This document shows positions 1-8,131 of a DNA stretch of 16,816 bases, one piece after another; the stretch's first letter is position 1; each line of letters begins with the position of its first letter. Source of the stretch: Candidatus Uhrbacteria bacterium (GTDB taxonomy: Bacteria > Patescibacteriota > Patescibacteriia > UBA9934 > UBA10169); contig DNYJ01000010.1 of assembly GCA_003505155.1 (NCBI GenBank), positions 17,243 to 34,058 on the forward strand, given 5' to 3'. A model generated the notes under the pieces. That model saw nothing but the letters and a program-made list of their open reading frames with translations, searched no databases and was not told the DNA's origin. Made by a program: the position numbers and the translations under genes.

Positions 1-2602
1 GTTCCGGAACTGGTTCCAGAACTGGTTCCGGAGTTGAAGAATCAGCCTTTTCAGACGTTCGAGAGACCTCCGCCTCGACAGGAACACGCTTGCCCAAGAA
101 GAGCGAGCCGATTCCGACAAGGAGAAGGAGCGCCCCCGCCGCGAAGGCGAGAAGCGGACGATGGAGACGGCGGGAAGGTTGAGCATCCGCGACCGCAGGA
201 GTAAGCCGAGTCAGAGGAGACGCTTCGTACCCGGGTTGTGCCCGAGTCGGCGGAGAGAGAGGCTGAACCTCAACGCGATAGCCACCTTGAGCGCGCGGGA
301 TGATTTCCGTCGGACGTGCATCTTCATCGTCAGAACCGGAATCGAGACTCGGTTCATCAAGCGCCGCCGTGAGCGGAGAGACGAACTTGAGCTCGAGCGA
401 CTCCAGAGAGCCGGGATCGGGAAGCGCGTGGAAGATGTTCGTCTCGCGATCGCCCTCAAGCACAGGTTCGGGCGCACCGACGGATCCCCAGAACCCTTCC
501 GGGATTTCTTGAGGGAGACGTGCGGTCTCTTCACGAACGAACCGTGCCGCAACTCCCTCTACACCGCCGTGAACGTACGCAACGCTCTGAAGCGCGTGCA
601 TGAGTTCGCCAGCGCGCTGGAATCGCTCGCCAGGATCTCGAGCGTGGCAGTCGGCGACCACTTGAGAGAGTTCGGGCGCGACACGAGCCACGTCCGCGCG
701 AAGATCGTCCGCATTCCCACTCACAATCGCGAACATGGCTTGTGCGGGAGCGGTCAGTGGGAAAGCGAGGCGAGCGAGGAGGAGTTCGTAGAGAATCGTC
801 CCGAGCGAGAAGAGATCCGATCGGCCGTCGAGCTGCCTACCGGTCGCCTGTTCGGGCGACATGTACGCGGGTGTTCCGCGAGCGACGCCGGCTCTAGTCC
901 TGGGACTCGTGCGAACTGCGTCGTCCATTCTGGCAACACCGAAGTCGAGGATCTTCACCTCGCCCTTGCGCGTTACCATGATGTTGCCGGGCTTGAGATC
1001 GCGATGAACGACACCAGCCGCCCGGCCGTCTTGCGAAAGACGGTGAAGATGAGCAAGGCCGCTGCAGGTCTGGATCATGATGTCGAGCACGACCTTGACG
1101 GGAAGACCTCGGTCTCCCCACACGGGAGAGAGCGCAGGTGCTCCGGAACCAGACGAAGATAGTTTGTAGAGGAGCTGGTCGAGCGTCCACCCGTGAATGT
1201 AACTCATTGGAAGGCACAGGTGCCCGCCAATACGCTCGATCGGGAAGATCTGCACCACGTAGGGCGACGGATCGCCTTGGAGAAGAGAACCGAGCTGTGC
1301 TTCCGTCTCAAGAAGGCGCCTCGCATCCTCTTCCCCTGTGAGATCCGGATGCATGACTTTGAGGGCGATGATCTTGCCGCCGCGCGTGAGAGCGCGATAG
1401 ACGCTCGCATGCCCGCCAGAACCCAGCAGGTTCAACAAGCGGTAGCGGCCAAAGGGGACGCCTCGGTCAGGCTCCGGAGGGGGTAGACGCGTCGTCGGAC
1501 TGGCGGACGCGGGAATGGGCTCGGCCTCGGGATCAGAGAGAACGGCCAGCGCATCCGAACGGAGCGCGGGCAGGAAGATTGACGTCTTCCCGAGGTCGTC
1601 AGGAAGGATCTCGGGCGGAGGACCGAACTTGCCGAAGTCGCCATCCTGAACTTGTGCGGGAAGCATCGAAGCGTGCGCCAGAATCCAGTCGTTCAGGCTC
1701 AAGCCGCGTTGAGGGCTCACGACCATCGAGAGTTGAAACTCGAGATCGAAGGCCGAAGCCATGCGCTCTTCCGGATCGGGATGCCAGCACGAAGCCAGCA
1801 AATTTCCCGCTCCTGGGATGAGCCGGTCGAGTTCGTCCACCTTGGGCTTCAAGCTCTCCACCGTCGCCCGAGCAATCGCCTGAACAACGCCCATGACACC
1901 CTCTTCCACGGAAAGTGGAAACGCGTTTTGCCCTGTCGCCGCCTCGTAGAGGACAGACCCTAAAGCAAACAGATCCGACCGATGGTCGAGCGTGCGCCCC
2001 ATCGCCTGCTCCGGAGAGAGGTAATAGGGCGTGCCGACCATTCGGCCCTGCCGCGTCTCTTCGCCGATACGATCGCGGAACTTGGCGATGCCGAAGTCGA
2101 GAATGCGTACGATGCCGTCGCGGCCAACCAGTACATTCGCCGGCTTCAAATCGCGATGGACGAGACGTTGAAAGACGCCGTCAATTGCGAGATCATGAGC
2201 GACCGTGAGGCCGCGGCAGATCTGGATCACCATCTCCACGATCATCTTCGGATCAAGCGCGGCTTCCCTGCGGCACCACGCGAGAACGTCCTTGAGCGTC
2301 CAACCTTCGACGTAGGGCATGACGAGCACTTCCTGCGCACCGACGGGCTCGAAGCGAGTCGGAAGAAGAAGGTGGTCGCACTTGGCTACACGTAGAGCTT
2401 GGGCGACTTGAGCCTCCCGCTCTATGGCCTGCTTGGCCCTGGGACTCACAATGTCCAGAGGAAGCGCCTTGATGGCGAAGACTTGGTCGCCATTCAACTT
2501 GTAGGCCTTGTACACGCGGCCTGTTGCGCCGTAGCCGAGAAGAGCGGTGAGAAGGTAGGAACCGAACTGAACCGGCGGATGCAATGATCGAGTCTCGGTC
2601 AA
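1..2602 (-). CDS. Tandem serine/threonine protein kinase with one transmembrane segment (C-terminus cut by window edge)
   Basis: The minus strand has one uninterrupted frame of about 867 codons, still open at the left edge. It holds two complete Hanks-type kinase domains. Kinase 1 (about residues 13-290) has glycine loop GYGATG 23-28, Lys45, HRDLKPAN from His149, DFG 169-171 and SPE 196-198. Kinase 2 (about 388-680) has GSGGHAS 394-400, Lys415, HRDLKPGN from His533, DFG 553-555 and SPE 582-584. Both keep the catalytic residues, so both should be active. A Pro/Glu-rich linker separates them. After an acidic region comes one hydrophobic segment (about 817-837, PLLAFAAGALLLLVGIG) and an EPV-repeat tail, presumably extracytoplasmic. 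The start is TTG at 2602, because a perfect AGGAGG lies five bases upstream and no ATG is near. Codons are more G/C-ending than in dnaX. The family phosphorylates Ser/Thr on proteins; the substrates here are unknown. Confidence 0.9.
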   Translation of the reverse strand, partial: MTETRSLHPPVQFGSYLLTALLGYGATGRVYKAYKLNGDQVFAIKALPLDIVSPRAKQAIEREAQVAQALRVAKCDHLLLPTRFEPVGAQEVLVMPYVEGWTLKDVLAWCRREAALDPKMIVEMVIQICRGLTVAHDLAIDGVFQRLVHRDLKPANVLVGRDGIVRILDFGIAKFRDRIGEETRQGRMVGTPYYLSPEQAMGRTLDHRSDLFALGSVLYEAATGQNAFPLSVEEGVMGVVQAIARATVESLKPKVDELDRLIPGAGNLLASCWHPDPEERMASAFDLEFQLSMVVSPQRGLSLNDWILAHASMLPAQVQDGDFGKFGPPPEILPDDLGKTSIFLPALRSDALAVLSDPEAEPIPASASPTTRLPPPEPDRGVPFGRYRLLNLLGSGGHASVYRALTRGGKIIALKVMHPDLTGEEDARRLLETEAQLGSLLQGDPSPYVVQIFPIERIGGHLCLPMSYIHGWTLDQLLYKLSSSGSGAPALSPVWGDRGLPVKVVLDIMIQTCSGLAHLHRLSQDGRAAGVVHRDLKPGNIMVTRKGEVKILDFGVARMDDAVRTSPRTRAGVARGTPAYMSPEQATGRQLDGRSDLFSLGTILYELLLARLAFPLTAPAQAMFAIVSGNADDLRADVARVAPELSQVVADCHARDPGERFQRAGELMHALQSVAYVHGGVEGVAARFVREETARLPQEIPEGFWGSVGAPEPVLEGDRETNIFHALPDPGSLESLELKFVSPLTAALDEPSLDSGSDDEDARPTEIIPRAQGGYRVEVQPLSPPTRAQPGYEASPLTRLTPAVADAQPSRRLHRPLLAFAAGALLLLVGIGSLFLGKRVPVEAEVSRTSEKADSSTPEPVLEPVPE

Positions 2603-2644
2603 GAGATCCTCCTTGGTACCCTCTGGTTATGAAAGGGCGTGTGG

Positions 2645-2673
2645 ACTGTACCTTGCAAAAAGAAAAACCTCAA
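2645..2673 (-). promoter_or_regulatory. Putative sigma70-type promoter of the tandem kinase gene
   Basis: On the minus strand TTGAGG (2673-2668) and TACAGT (2650-2645) are separated by exactly 17 bases. Transcription would start near 2638 and give a leader of about 36 bases carrying AGGAGG. The -35 box begins directly after the dnaX stop codon. Both hexamers match consensus at four of six positions. Confidence 0.45.
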
Positions 2674-4260
2674 TTACTCCACCACCCTGCCACCGAGTTC
2701 CCCCACCACGTTCCCAACAATTTCGTCCGCGTCGGCGTGGACGTACTCTCCAAAAATTTTTACACGCGAGCCGAAGACTTTCTGCATGACAGCTTCGAGC
2801 TTATCGCGATTCTTCGTCGCGTTCATCGTGTCGGCGTGAAATTGAAAGTCGAAGCCCAGGCGAACGGCGTTTCCTTCAACGCCGATCAGCCGCGCCGTCT
2901 TAAGTAAAAACCCAAGCGAGGTGTGCGCCTGCGCGACCTTCTCAAACACCTCATCCCATTTTCCCTCCACCGTCTTAAACGTCACATGTCCGTCCGCTTC
3001 TTCGGGAAGAGCGACCTCGGCGTTCATCACGACCTCGGCGAGTTCATCTTTCGAGACCAGTTCGAGTTCAGAGTTCGCCGCCAAAGGAGACTCGGATATT
3101 TCCCCATGCAACAACCGAGGCTCTGGATCTGACGGAGCGATCGGCGACGCTTGTCCGCCTCTGGCGGGAAATTCCGAACCCGCCTCCGTGCAAAATTTTA
3201 CGATCGCGATTTCGAGCGGGAGCTGGGGAATGGACACGCGGGAGGAAGAGGCTTCGAGAAGAAGATCCATAAGACGCGTGAGGTCGCGTGGCTCGAAGAC
3301 TTGAGCGAGAGAAACACTTCGGTCGCGCACGCTTTCGGGAAGGTCGGAGAGCGCACCGGGCGAACCGCCGAGGCGAGTGAGAAGCAATTCGCGCGCGTAG
3401 CGGATCATGTCGTAGACGAAGCGGTCGAGGTCGGTGCCCGTTTCGATGAGACGATCAACGGCGACAAGGGCGGAGGCGACATCACGCTTGGAAAGCAACT
3501 CGGCAAGCGAGACAATTTCCTCATACGGCGAGATTGGAAGCACAAGCGACGCGACTTCCATGGTGATCTTTTTCTCTCCAAGCGAGAGGACTTGGGCAAG
3601 GAGACTTTCCGCGTCGCGTTGCGATCCTTCGCTATGCCGTGCGATCTCCTCCAGCACAGTTTCTTCGACGGTAACGCCTTCCGCTTTGACGAGACGCTCA
3701 AGACGCGCCACCAGTTCGCGCGTTCCAATCCGGCGGAAGTCGAAGCGCTGGGTTCGCGAAACGATCGTATCGGGCACCTTATGAATTTCCGTCGTCGCCA
3801 GAATGAAGAGCGCGTGCGCGGGTGGCTCCTCAAGCGTTTTCAAAAGAGCGTTAAACGCACTCGCAGAAAGCATGTGCACTTCGTCAATGATAAACACTTT
3901 GAACGCACGCAGGACCGGAGCGAATCGCACATTTTCGATAATGTTCTCGCGCACGTTCTCCACGCCCGTGTGCGACGCCGCATCCATTTCGACGACGTCG
4001 AGACTGCGCCCTCCAAGAATCTCAAGACAGGCCTCGCAAGCGTTGCACGGTTCGCTTCCTCCTTTACGATTTAAACAATTTACCGCCTTAGCCAAGAGCC
4101 GAGCCGTCGTCGTCTTCCCCACGCCTCGCGGTCCCGTAAACAAATAAGCATGCCCGAGGCAGCCTCCTTTCAGTTGATTTTGCAAGGTCGTCCTGACATG
4201 CTCCTGACCGATCAGATCAGCAAACGTCTGCGGACGGTGCTTTCGATAAAGCGTTTCCAT
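2674..4260 (-). CDS. dnaX: DNA polymerase III subunit gamma/tau (clamp-loader ATPase)
   Basis: This 528-residue AAA+ protein begins METLYRKHRPQTFADLIGQE, the typical DnaX N-terminus. It has Walker A GPRGVGKT (43-50), the zinc module with Cys62, Cys72, Cys75 and Cys78, Walker B IIDEVH (124-129), and the LEEPPAHALFILATTE sensor region. It drives ATP-dependent loading of the sliding clamp during replication. The usual SRC arginine-finger motif is SRT here (168-170); the arginine is kept. The C-terminal third is divergent and there is no long tau tail, so it is somewhat shorter than many bacterial DnaX proteins. I see no A-rich frameshift site like that of E. coli dnaX. It is the last gene of the 173-aa, ATPase, 216-aa, dnaX run and probably also has its own promoter. 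Confidence 0.95.
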   Translation of the reverse strand: METLYRKHRPQTFADLIGQEHVRTTLQNQLKGGCLGHAYLFTGPRGVGKTTTARLLAKAVNCLNRKGGSEPCNACEACLEILGGRSLDVVEMDAASHTGVENVRENIIENVRFAPVLRAFKVFIIDEVHMLSASAFNALLKTLEEPPAHALFILATTEIHKVPDTIVSRTQRFDFRRIGTRELVARLERLVKAEGVTVEETVLEEIARHSEGSQRDAESLLAQVLSLGEKKITMEVASLVLPISPYEEIVSLAELLSKRDVASALVAVDRLIETGTDLDRFVYDMIRYARELLLTRLGGSPGALSDLPESVRDRSVSLAQVFEPRDLTRLMDLLLEASSSRVSIPQLPLEIAIVKFCTEAGSEFPARGGQASPIAPSDPEPRLLHGEISESPLAANSELELVSKDELAEVVMNAEVALPEEADGHVTFKTVEGKWDEVFEKVAQAHTSLGFLLKTARLIGVEGNAVRLGFDFQFHADTMNATKNRDKLEAVMQKVFGSRVKIFGEYVHADADEIVGNVVGELGGRVVE

Positions 4261-4269
4261 AACCTCGGC

Positions 4270-4278
4270 ATTATAGCA
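4270..4278 (-). promoter_or_regulatory. Extended -10 promoter of dnaX, giving a near-leaderless mRNA
   Basis: The minus strand reads TGCTATAAT, a perfect -10 with a TGn extension, nine bases before the dnaX ATG. A start site about seven bases after the -10 would leave a 1-3 base leader, and no Shine-Dalgarno sequence fits. There is no recognisable -35 box, as expected for an extended -10 promoter. Confidence 0.65.
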
Positions 4279-4323
4279 GAGGTTGGAGGATGCCCCTACT
4301 CCCTTGGCCTTACCGTCTACTCC
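4279..4323. repeat. Short tandem CTACCGT-type repeats between dnaX and the 216-residue gene
   Basis: On the plus strand the spacer and the adjoining gene end contain several close copies of TACCGTCTAC (about 4311-4340). They spell the last codons and stop of the 216-residue gene and continue into the spacer. They look like a short slippage-prone repeat; no function is evident. Confidence 0.35.
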
Positions 4324-4974
4324 CTACCGTCTACCGTCTCTTAAAACATTTTCCACCGCTGCCCATGCGCTTGGCGCCGTTTTTGGAACAAGAATGAGAA
4401 CCGTATCGCCTTCCTGTCCCTTGAAGTAACTCACACTGGCGTTTAACAACTTCCACACGCGCCCATCCGCCAAAACTTTCGTGTCGGAGGAATCGCTCCT
4501 GTCCTCAATCGCCACATAACTTCCCGACGAAGCATCCCATGCGAGACGCGCCTTCAGCCTCCGGCGCTCAATAGGGCCGATCTGTTTATAGACAAACGCT
4601 CCGTCGCCGCGGACAGTCAACTTCAACATGTCGCCTTCCACCAGCCGAGACTTGGACGCGTAGTTCACCGGCACGGCATAAGATTCGCCGTCGGAGCCGA
4701 TCATCTGCTCGCCGTCGAACACGCCTTCCACCACGCGATCAGCCAAGAGGCGGTCGAGCTCCCCCTCCGCGTCGCCGCGTTCGGAGAGTGTGTTCACCAA
4801 CGCCTTGCGTCCGGCGGAAAGATCGCCTTGATCCAAAAGATCAATCGCGTGGCGCAAAGAGTCATACGCTTGGCGAAGAATGCGCGTCGCTAAAAGAACA
4901 CGCTGGGTATCGAGAGACACTCCGGAGCCCGTGTCTCCATCAACCGGTTCCGGTTCGAAAGTTGGTTCATCCAT
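4324..4974 (-). CDS. Conserved uncharacterised protein, 216 residues, upstream of dnaX
   Basis: I cannot assign a function. There is an acidic N-terminus (1-20), a helical part (about 22-80) and a predicted beta-rich core (about 82-195) with the pattern VFDGEQMIGSDG, VPVNYASKSRLVEGDMLKL, then VYKQIGPIERRRLKA. From memory this core resembles a protein often found in Parcubacteria-type genomes and annotated only as hypothetical. No signal peptide, membrane segment or catalytic motif is visible. The beta core with a VEGD turn suggests an OB- or SH3-like barrel, but that is a guess. It starts 20 bases after the stop of the VirD4/TraD-like ATPase gene and is probably co-transcribed with it. Confidence 0.8.
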   Translation of the reverse strand: MDEPTFEPEPVDGDTGSGVSLDTQRVLLATRILRQAYDSLRHAIDLLDQGDLSAGRKALVNTLSERGDAEGELDRLLADRVVEGVFDGEQMIGSDGESYAVPVNYASKSRLVEGDMLKLTVRGDGAFVYKQIGPIERRRLKARLAWDASSGSYVAIEDRSDSSDTKVLADGRVWKLLNASVSYFKGQEGDTVLILVPKTAPSAWAAVENVLRDGRR

Positions 4975-4994
4975 ACAATGAGAAATCTGAAATC

Positions 4995-7556
4995 CTAAAT
5001 CTCCCCCATCGGCTTGGGCATCTCCCCGCGCTTCAGGCCGCCCAACTGGGTGCGTTCCAAAATTTCTTCTTCGACGATCACGCGCTCACGTCCGTATTTC
5101 AGCCGCGAAAGTTCCTTGATCGCCTTGGCAAGTTCAGGATTGGCTTTGGGCGGCGGCGTAGAGTGGAGCGTGAACGGCTTTTGCGAGTCGTTATCAATAA
5201 TCATCTTCGTGTACCACGTATACTTTTCGGCATTGATGAGATCATAGCCGGAGAAGATCGGCGCAAACTCTTTCTCAAGCACCTCGGTGTCGTCCGCGCC
5301 GATGCGCGACACGAACATCGTTCCTACATTTCCTAACACCGCGTCGCGCACTTCCGTCTTTTGATCCTTCACCAACTGCCCCATGTACTGGTGAGCCAAA
5401 ATGAGATCGAGTCTATACTTGCGAGCTTCGGAGAGGATCGTCGCGATGGAATCCGTAACAAAGTTTTGAAATTCGTCAATGTAAAGGAAGAAATCCTTGC
5501 GGCTCTCCTCGGCCATGTCGGCGCGCGCCAAAGCCGCCATCTGGAGTTTCGCAACAATGACAAGCCCGAGAAGCGCCGCGTTCACCTCCCCCACTTTTCC
5601 TTTGGAGAGATTGACGATGAGGATCTTCCGATTGTCCATGATCTCGCGAATGTTGAAACCAGAATGCGTCTGGCCGATGATGTTGCGCATCATGGTGTTT
5701 TCCACAAACCGCCCGAGTTTGGAGATGAGGTAGCCCAGCATTTCCGACTTGTGAAAGTCGCTTGTTTTTGCCATTTCCTGCTCCCAGAAGGCACGCACCA
5801 CAGGATCCTTCAGCTTCACGAGCCAGCTTTTGACGAACGCGTCGTCGGTGAACATGCGGGGCACCTCGGCAAGTGTTCCGGGATGTTCCGAATCCGCCAT
5901 GAGCGTCAAGAACACATTCCTCATCTGGTGCTCAAACATCGGCCCGATCATCTCCGGCGGAAAGAGCTTGTAAAAAACGGCGATCATTTCCTGTACCACC
6001 ATGTCTTTCTCCGTCTCGGACGCGGCTTCAAGCATATTGAGTCCGACAGGACGATCCGTATCAGAAGGATCGAACACGACGACGTCGTCAATGCGTTCGC
6101 GCGGGATGTTGCCCAAAATCGCCTCCGCCAAGTCGCCGTGCGGATCAATGACGCACACGCCGTGCCCCGCATGAATGTCGCGGATTGCCATCCCTTGGAT
6201 AAAAAACGACTTACCGGAACCAGAGCGGCCGATAATGTACATGTGCCGCTGTCGGTCGGGTTCCTTGATGAAAACTTCCCGACGCACCCCGCGATACATA
6301 TTGTATCCGAGGTACTGGCCGTCGGAGGGCGTGTTGATGGGAGCCGGTGCGCGGCGGGCCTTCATCCAAAAAATGTTGGGCGTGTCCGTCCACGGCAGAG
6401 GCAAATGCCAAAGCGAGGCCATCTCCTCCGTGTTGAACACCACGCGCTGGGCTGGTTCAAAATCGCGATAGATAAATCGGCGGATGACGCGTTTCTTCGA
6501 GTGCGGAATCGCGCGCACGAAGCTGTTGCCATATTCGTAGATGTTGAACTGGGAAAATGCGTTGAACACTTCTCCCAGAATTCCTTGCGCCCGCGCGGCG
6601 TTTGGAGCCGAGATGACAAGACGAATGTTCGCGTCCATCCCCGAGCGCGAGGCTTTCTCCTCGATCCCCTTCACGGCTTCTTCCGCCTGCGGCGAAATGC
6701 GAGAGTTGCGATTCTGATCCTCCTGCCGCCGCGCCTGAAGGTTTTTCTCCGACCGCAAGCTGTCGCCGAACTTGGAACCGCTCTTCTTCTTTCCGGAGAG
6801 CGCTTCCTCCACACTCGCACCGCCCTGAATCCGCTTGGCAATCGCAAGTCCCCGATCGCGCCACGTGCCCTTCGCGGAACGCACGATGTACTGAATGCCG
6901 ACCGCTTCGTCCGCCTCGAGCTTGGAAAGCGTATTGGTGATCGCGCTCATCGGATCGGACTCGATTTTTTTGTAGGTGCGGATGGGAAAGCCAACCGGTC
7001 GGGCAAACTGCAAATACGCTCCGAGGATCTGGCCTGTCGGAGAAAAGAGATTATAGTCTTCCGCTTCTTCCAAGTGGGCGTCGGGATATTGAGCGAGAAG
7101 CTGTTGTTCAATCGTATTCACGAGCTTGCCCTGCGCGGCAAAATAGAACTTGATGACTTTGTTCTGCGCGACAATTTCAAAACTCATGTGATCCTCGCGT
7201 CCCAAAAGCCATGCCCTGAACCCGTGCTGATGCTTGATGCCTCCGATGGAAGCAAAGAGACTCTCCGCCACGCCAATCGCCTGATTGATCTCCTCCTTGC
7301 TGTGAGTCTTCTTCGCCTCTTCCTCCGAACGGAACTTAGGCAGAGTAACGAGAAACAGTTTCATTTCGTACTGCGAACCTCGACGATATCCCTTGAGAAT
7401 CAGAAGAGAGCGCGCGAGAAACAGTCCGGCAACGCCAAGGAGAACGAGAAGCCAAAAAATCACAATCAGCCAACCGACGAGGCCAAGACCGTCGGCGGTC
7501 GAGACGGGAACGGCGCCGAGTTGCGTCGCCGTCGTGATTTGAATCATTGGCAACAT
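4995..7556 (-). CDS. Membrane-anchored VirD4/TraD-like P-loop ATPase (HerA/FtsK superfamily)
   Basis: This 853-residue protein has an N-terminal hydrophobic segment (about 28-50, WLIVIFWLLVLLGVAGLFLA) and a soluble N-domain (about 60-400). The ATPase domain has Walker A GRSGSGKS (443-450), IDPHGDLAE (470-478), Walker B LYIDEFQNF (691-699) and AHQY (721-724). Related proteins are type IV coupling ATPases that move DNA or protein through membranes; in Patescibacteria this form is commonly annotated as a type IV secretion DNA-binding protein. Residues about 255-305 are charged and probably disordered. The first ATG is chosen because AGGAGGG lies just upstream. Only one base separates it from the preceding stop, so it is probably translationally coupled to the 173-residue protein. 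No relaxase or other mating gene is nearby, which argues for a housekeeping uptake or secretion role rather than an integrated conjugative element. Confidence 0.85.
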   Translation of the reverse strand: MLPMIQITTATQLGAVPVSTADGLGLVGWLIVIFWLLVLLGVAGLFLARSLLILKGYRRGSQYEMKLFLVTLPKFRSEEEAKKTHSKEEINQAIGVAESLFASIGGIKHQHGFRAWLLGREDHMSFEIVAQNKVIKFYFAAQGKLVNTIEQQLLAQYPDAHLEEAEDYNLFSPTGQILGAYLQFARPVGFPIRTYKKIESDPMSAITNTLSKLEADEAVGIQYIVRSAKGTWRDRGLAIAKRIQGGASVEEALSGKKKSGSKFGDSLRSEKNLQARRQEDQNRNSRISPQAEEAVKGIEEKASRSGMDANIRLVISAPNAARAQGILGEVFNAFSQFNIYEYGNSFVRAIPHSKKRVIRRFIYRDFEPAQRVVFNTEEMASLWHLPLPWTDTPNIFWMKARRAPAPINTPSDGQYLGYNMYRGVRREVFIKEPDRQRHMYIIGRSGSGKSFFIQGMAIRDIHAGHGVCVIDPHGDLAEAILGNIPRERIDDVVVFDPSDTDRPVGLNMLEAASETEKDMVVQEMIAVFYKLFPPEMIGPMFEHQMRNVFLTLMADSEHPGTLAEVPRMFTDDAFVKSWLVKLKDPVVRAFWEQEMAKTSDFHKSEMLGYLISKLGRFVENTMMRNIIGQTHSGFNIREIMDNRKILIVNLSKGKVGEVNAALLGLVIVAKLQMAALARADMAEESRKDFFLYIDEFQNFVTDSIATILSEARKYRLDLILAHQYMGQLVKDQKTEVRDAVLGNVGTMFVSRIGADDTEVLEKEFAPIFSGYDLINAEKYTWYTKMIIDNDSQKPFTLHSTPPPKANPELAKAIKELSRLKYGRERVIVEEEILERTQLGGLKRGEMPKPMGEI

Positions 7557-7557
7557 G

Positions 7558-8079
7558 TTACCCTCCTTTGGCGATATCCGAAATTTTATCCGCTTTGATC
7601 TTCGCTTCCTGCTCCAGAAAAAAGCGATTGACTCCGGGAATGATCCTCAACCAATCGCGAATGAGTCCAAGCGCTTTTCGAAATGAAAATTTCGCCGTTT
7701 CGATCATCGTGCGGATCTTCCCGGCCACTTCTTCCCCCTTGCGTTGAAACTCCGCCTGTCTTTCCGGCGGCAGAGATTTGTAAACTTCGCCAAGATCTTC
7801 CTCAAGCACGTGTTCGATCTTTTGTGTAAGAAGATCCTTTGGCGCCGGAGCCGCAGATGGACTCGAAGTCGGCGCGCGAGGTTCGACGGCGCTTTCCAAT
7901 TCGCCCTCGCGAGCGCCAGATGATTCCTCCTTGTCTGACGTCTCCGTTGTCGCACCTTCTGTGGTTTCCTGTTTCCCTTCCGTGGTTTCTTTCACTCCCC
8001 CATCCAACTCAAACTCCCGAGCCTTGCCATCGGCTACTTCAACACCGCCGCCTTCCTTGCGGACTTTTTTATTTGGCAT
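7558..8079 (-). CDS. Small partner protein of the VirD4/TraD-like ATPase: disordered N-terminus, amphipathic helical C-terminus
   Basis: This 173-residue protein has no assigned function. Residues 1-80 are low-complexity, rich in Glu, Thr, Gly and Ser, with an ETTEG repeat (31-35 and 38-42). Residues 81-173 are predicted helical and include KIRTMIETAKFSFRKALGLI followed by RDWLRIIPGVNRFFLEQEAK, which looks like an amphipathic or membrane-contacting helix. Similar proteins with a conserved I-R-D-W-L-R-x-I-P-G-V-N segment occur, as I recall, next to this ATPase in other Patescibacteria. The stop codon is one base before the ATPase start, and the Shine-Dalgarno sequence of the ATPase lies in the last codons here. 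The two are therefore likely one translational unit and possibly a physical complex. The gene follows its own extended -10 promoter. Confidence 0.8.
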   Translation of the reverse strand: MPNKKVRKEGGGVEVADGKAREFELDGGVKETTEGKQETTEGATTETSDKEESSGAREGELESAVEPRAPTSSPSAAPAPKDLLTQKIEHVLEEDLGEVYKSLPPERQAEFQRKGEEVAGKIRTMIETAKFSFRKALGLIRDWLRIIPGVNRFFLEQEAKIKADKISDIAKGG

Positions 8080-8087
8080 GTAGGGAC

Positions 8088-8096
8088 ATTATAGCA
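8088..8096 (-). promoter_or_regulatory. Extended -10 promoter of the 173-aa/ATPase operon, near-leaderless
   Basis: The minus strand reads TGCTATAAT, ending eight bases before the ATG at 8079, with no Shine-Dalgarno sequence between. The nine-base box is identical to that in front of dnaX, and the spacing differs by one base. Confidence 0.65.
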
Positions 8097-8098
8097 AA

Positions 8099-8131
8099 GG
8101 GAGGAGAAATGAGGCAGGGGTTCTCCTCTCC
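8099..8131 (-). terminator. Possible terminator hairpin after the 622-residue gene
   Basis: GGAGGAGAA (8100-8108) is complementary to TTCTCCTC followed by TCC (8121-8131), with a one-base bulge and a 12-base loop. It directly follows the stop codon of the 622-residue gene and precedes the next promoter. There is no real T-tract, so it is a weak call. Confidence 0.35.

Noticed and set aside
161..2395. Several plus-strand frames of up to 333 codons at the left end
   Set aside because: They are the antisense of the tandem kinase gene, whose frame is intact and carries all kinase motifs.
2674..4260. Programmed frameshift site in dnaX like that giving gamma and tau in E. coli
   Set aside because: The best A-run has only five A in the wrong setting, and no stem-loop or early stop in the shifted frame was evident.
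5361..7598. A 745-codon open frame on the plus strand
   Set aside because: It lies antisense to the VirD4/TraD-like ATPase gene, has no recognisable motif and is rich in His/Arg, as expected from the mirror of a G/C-ending codon gene.
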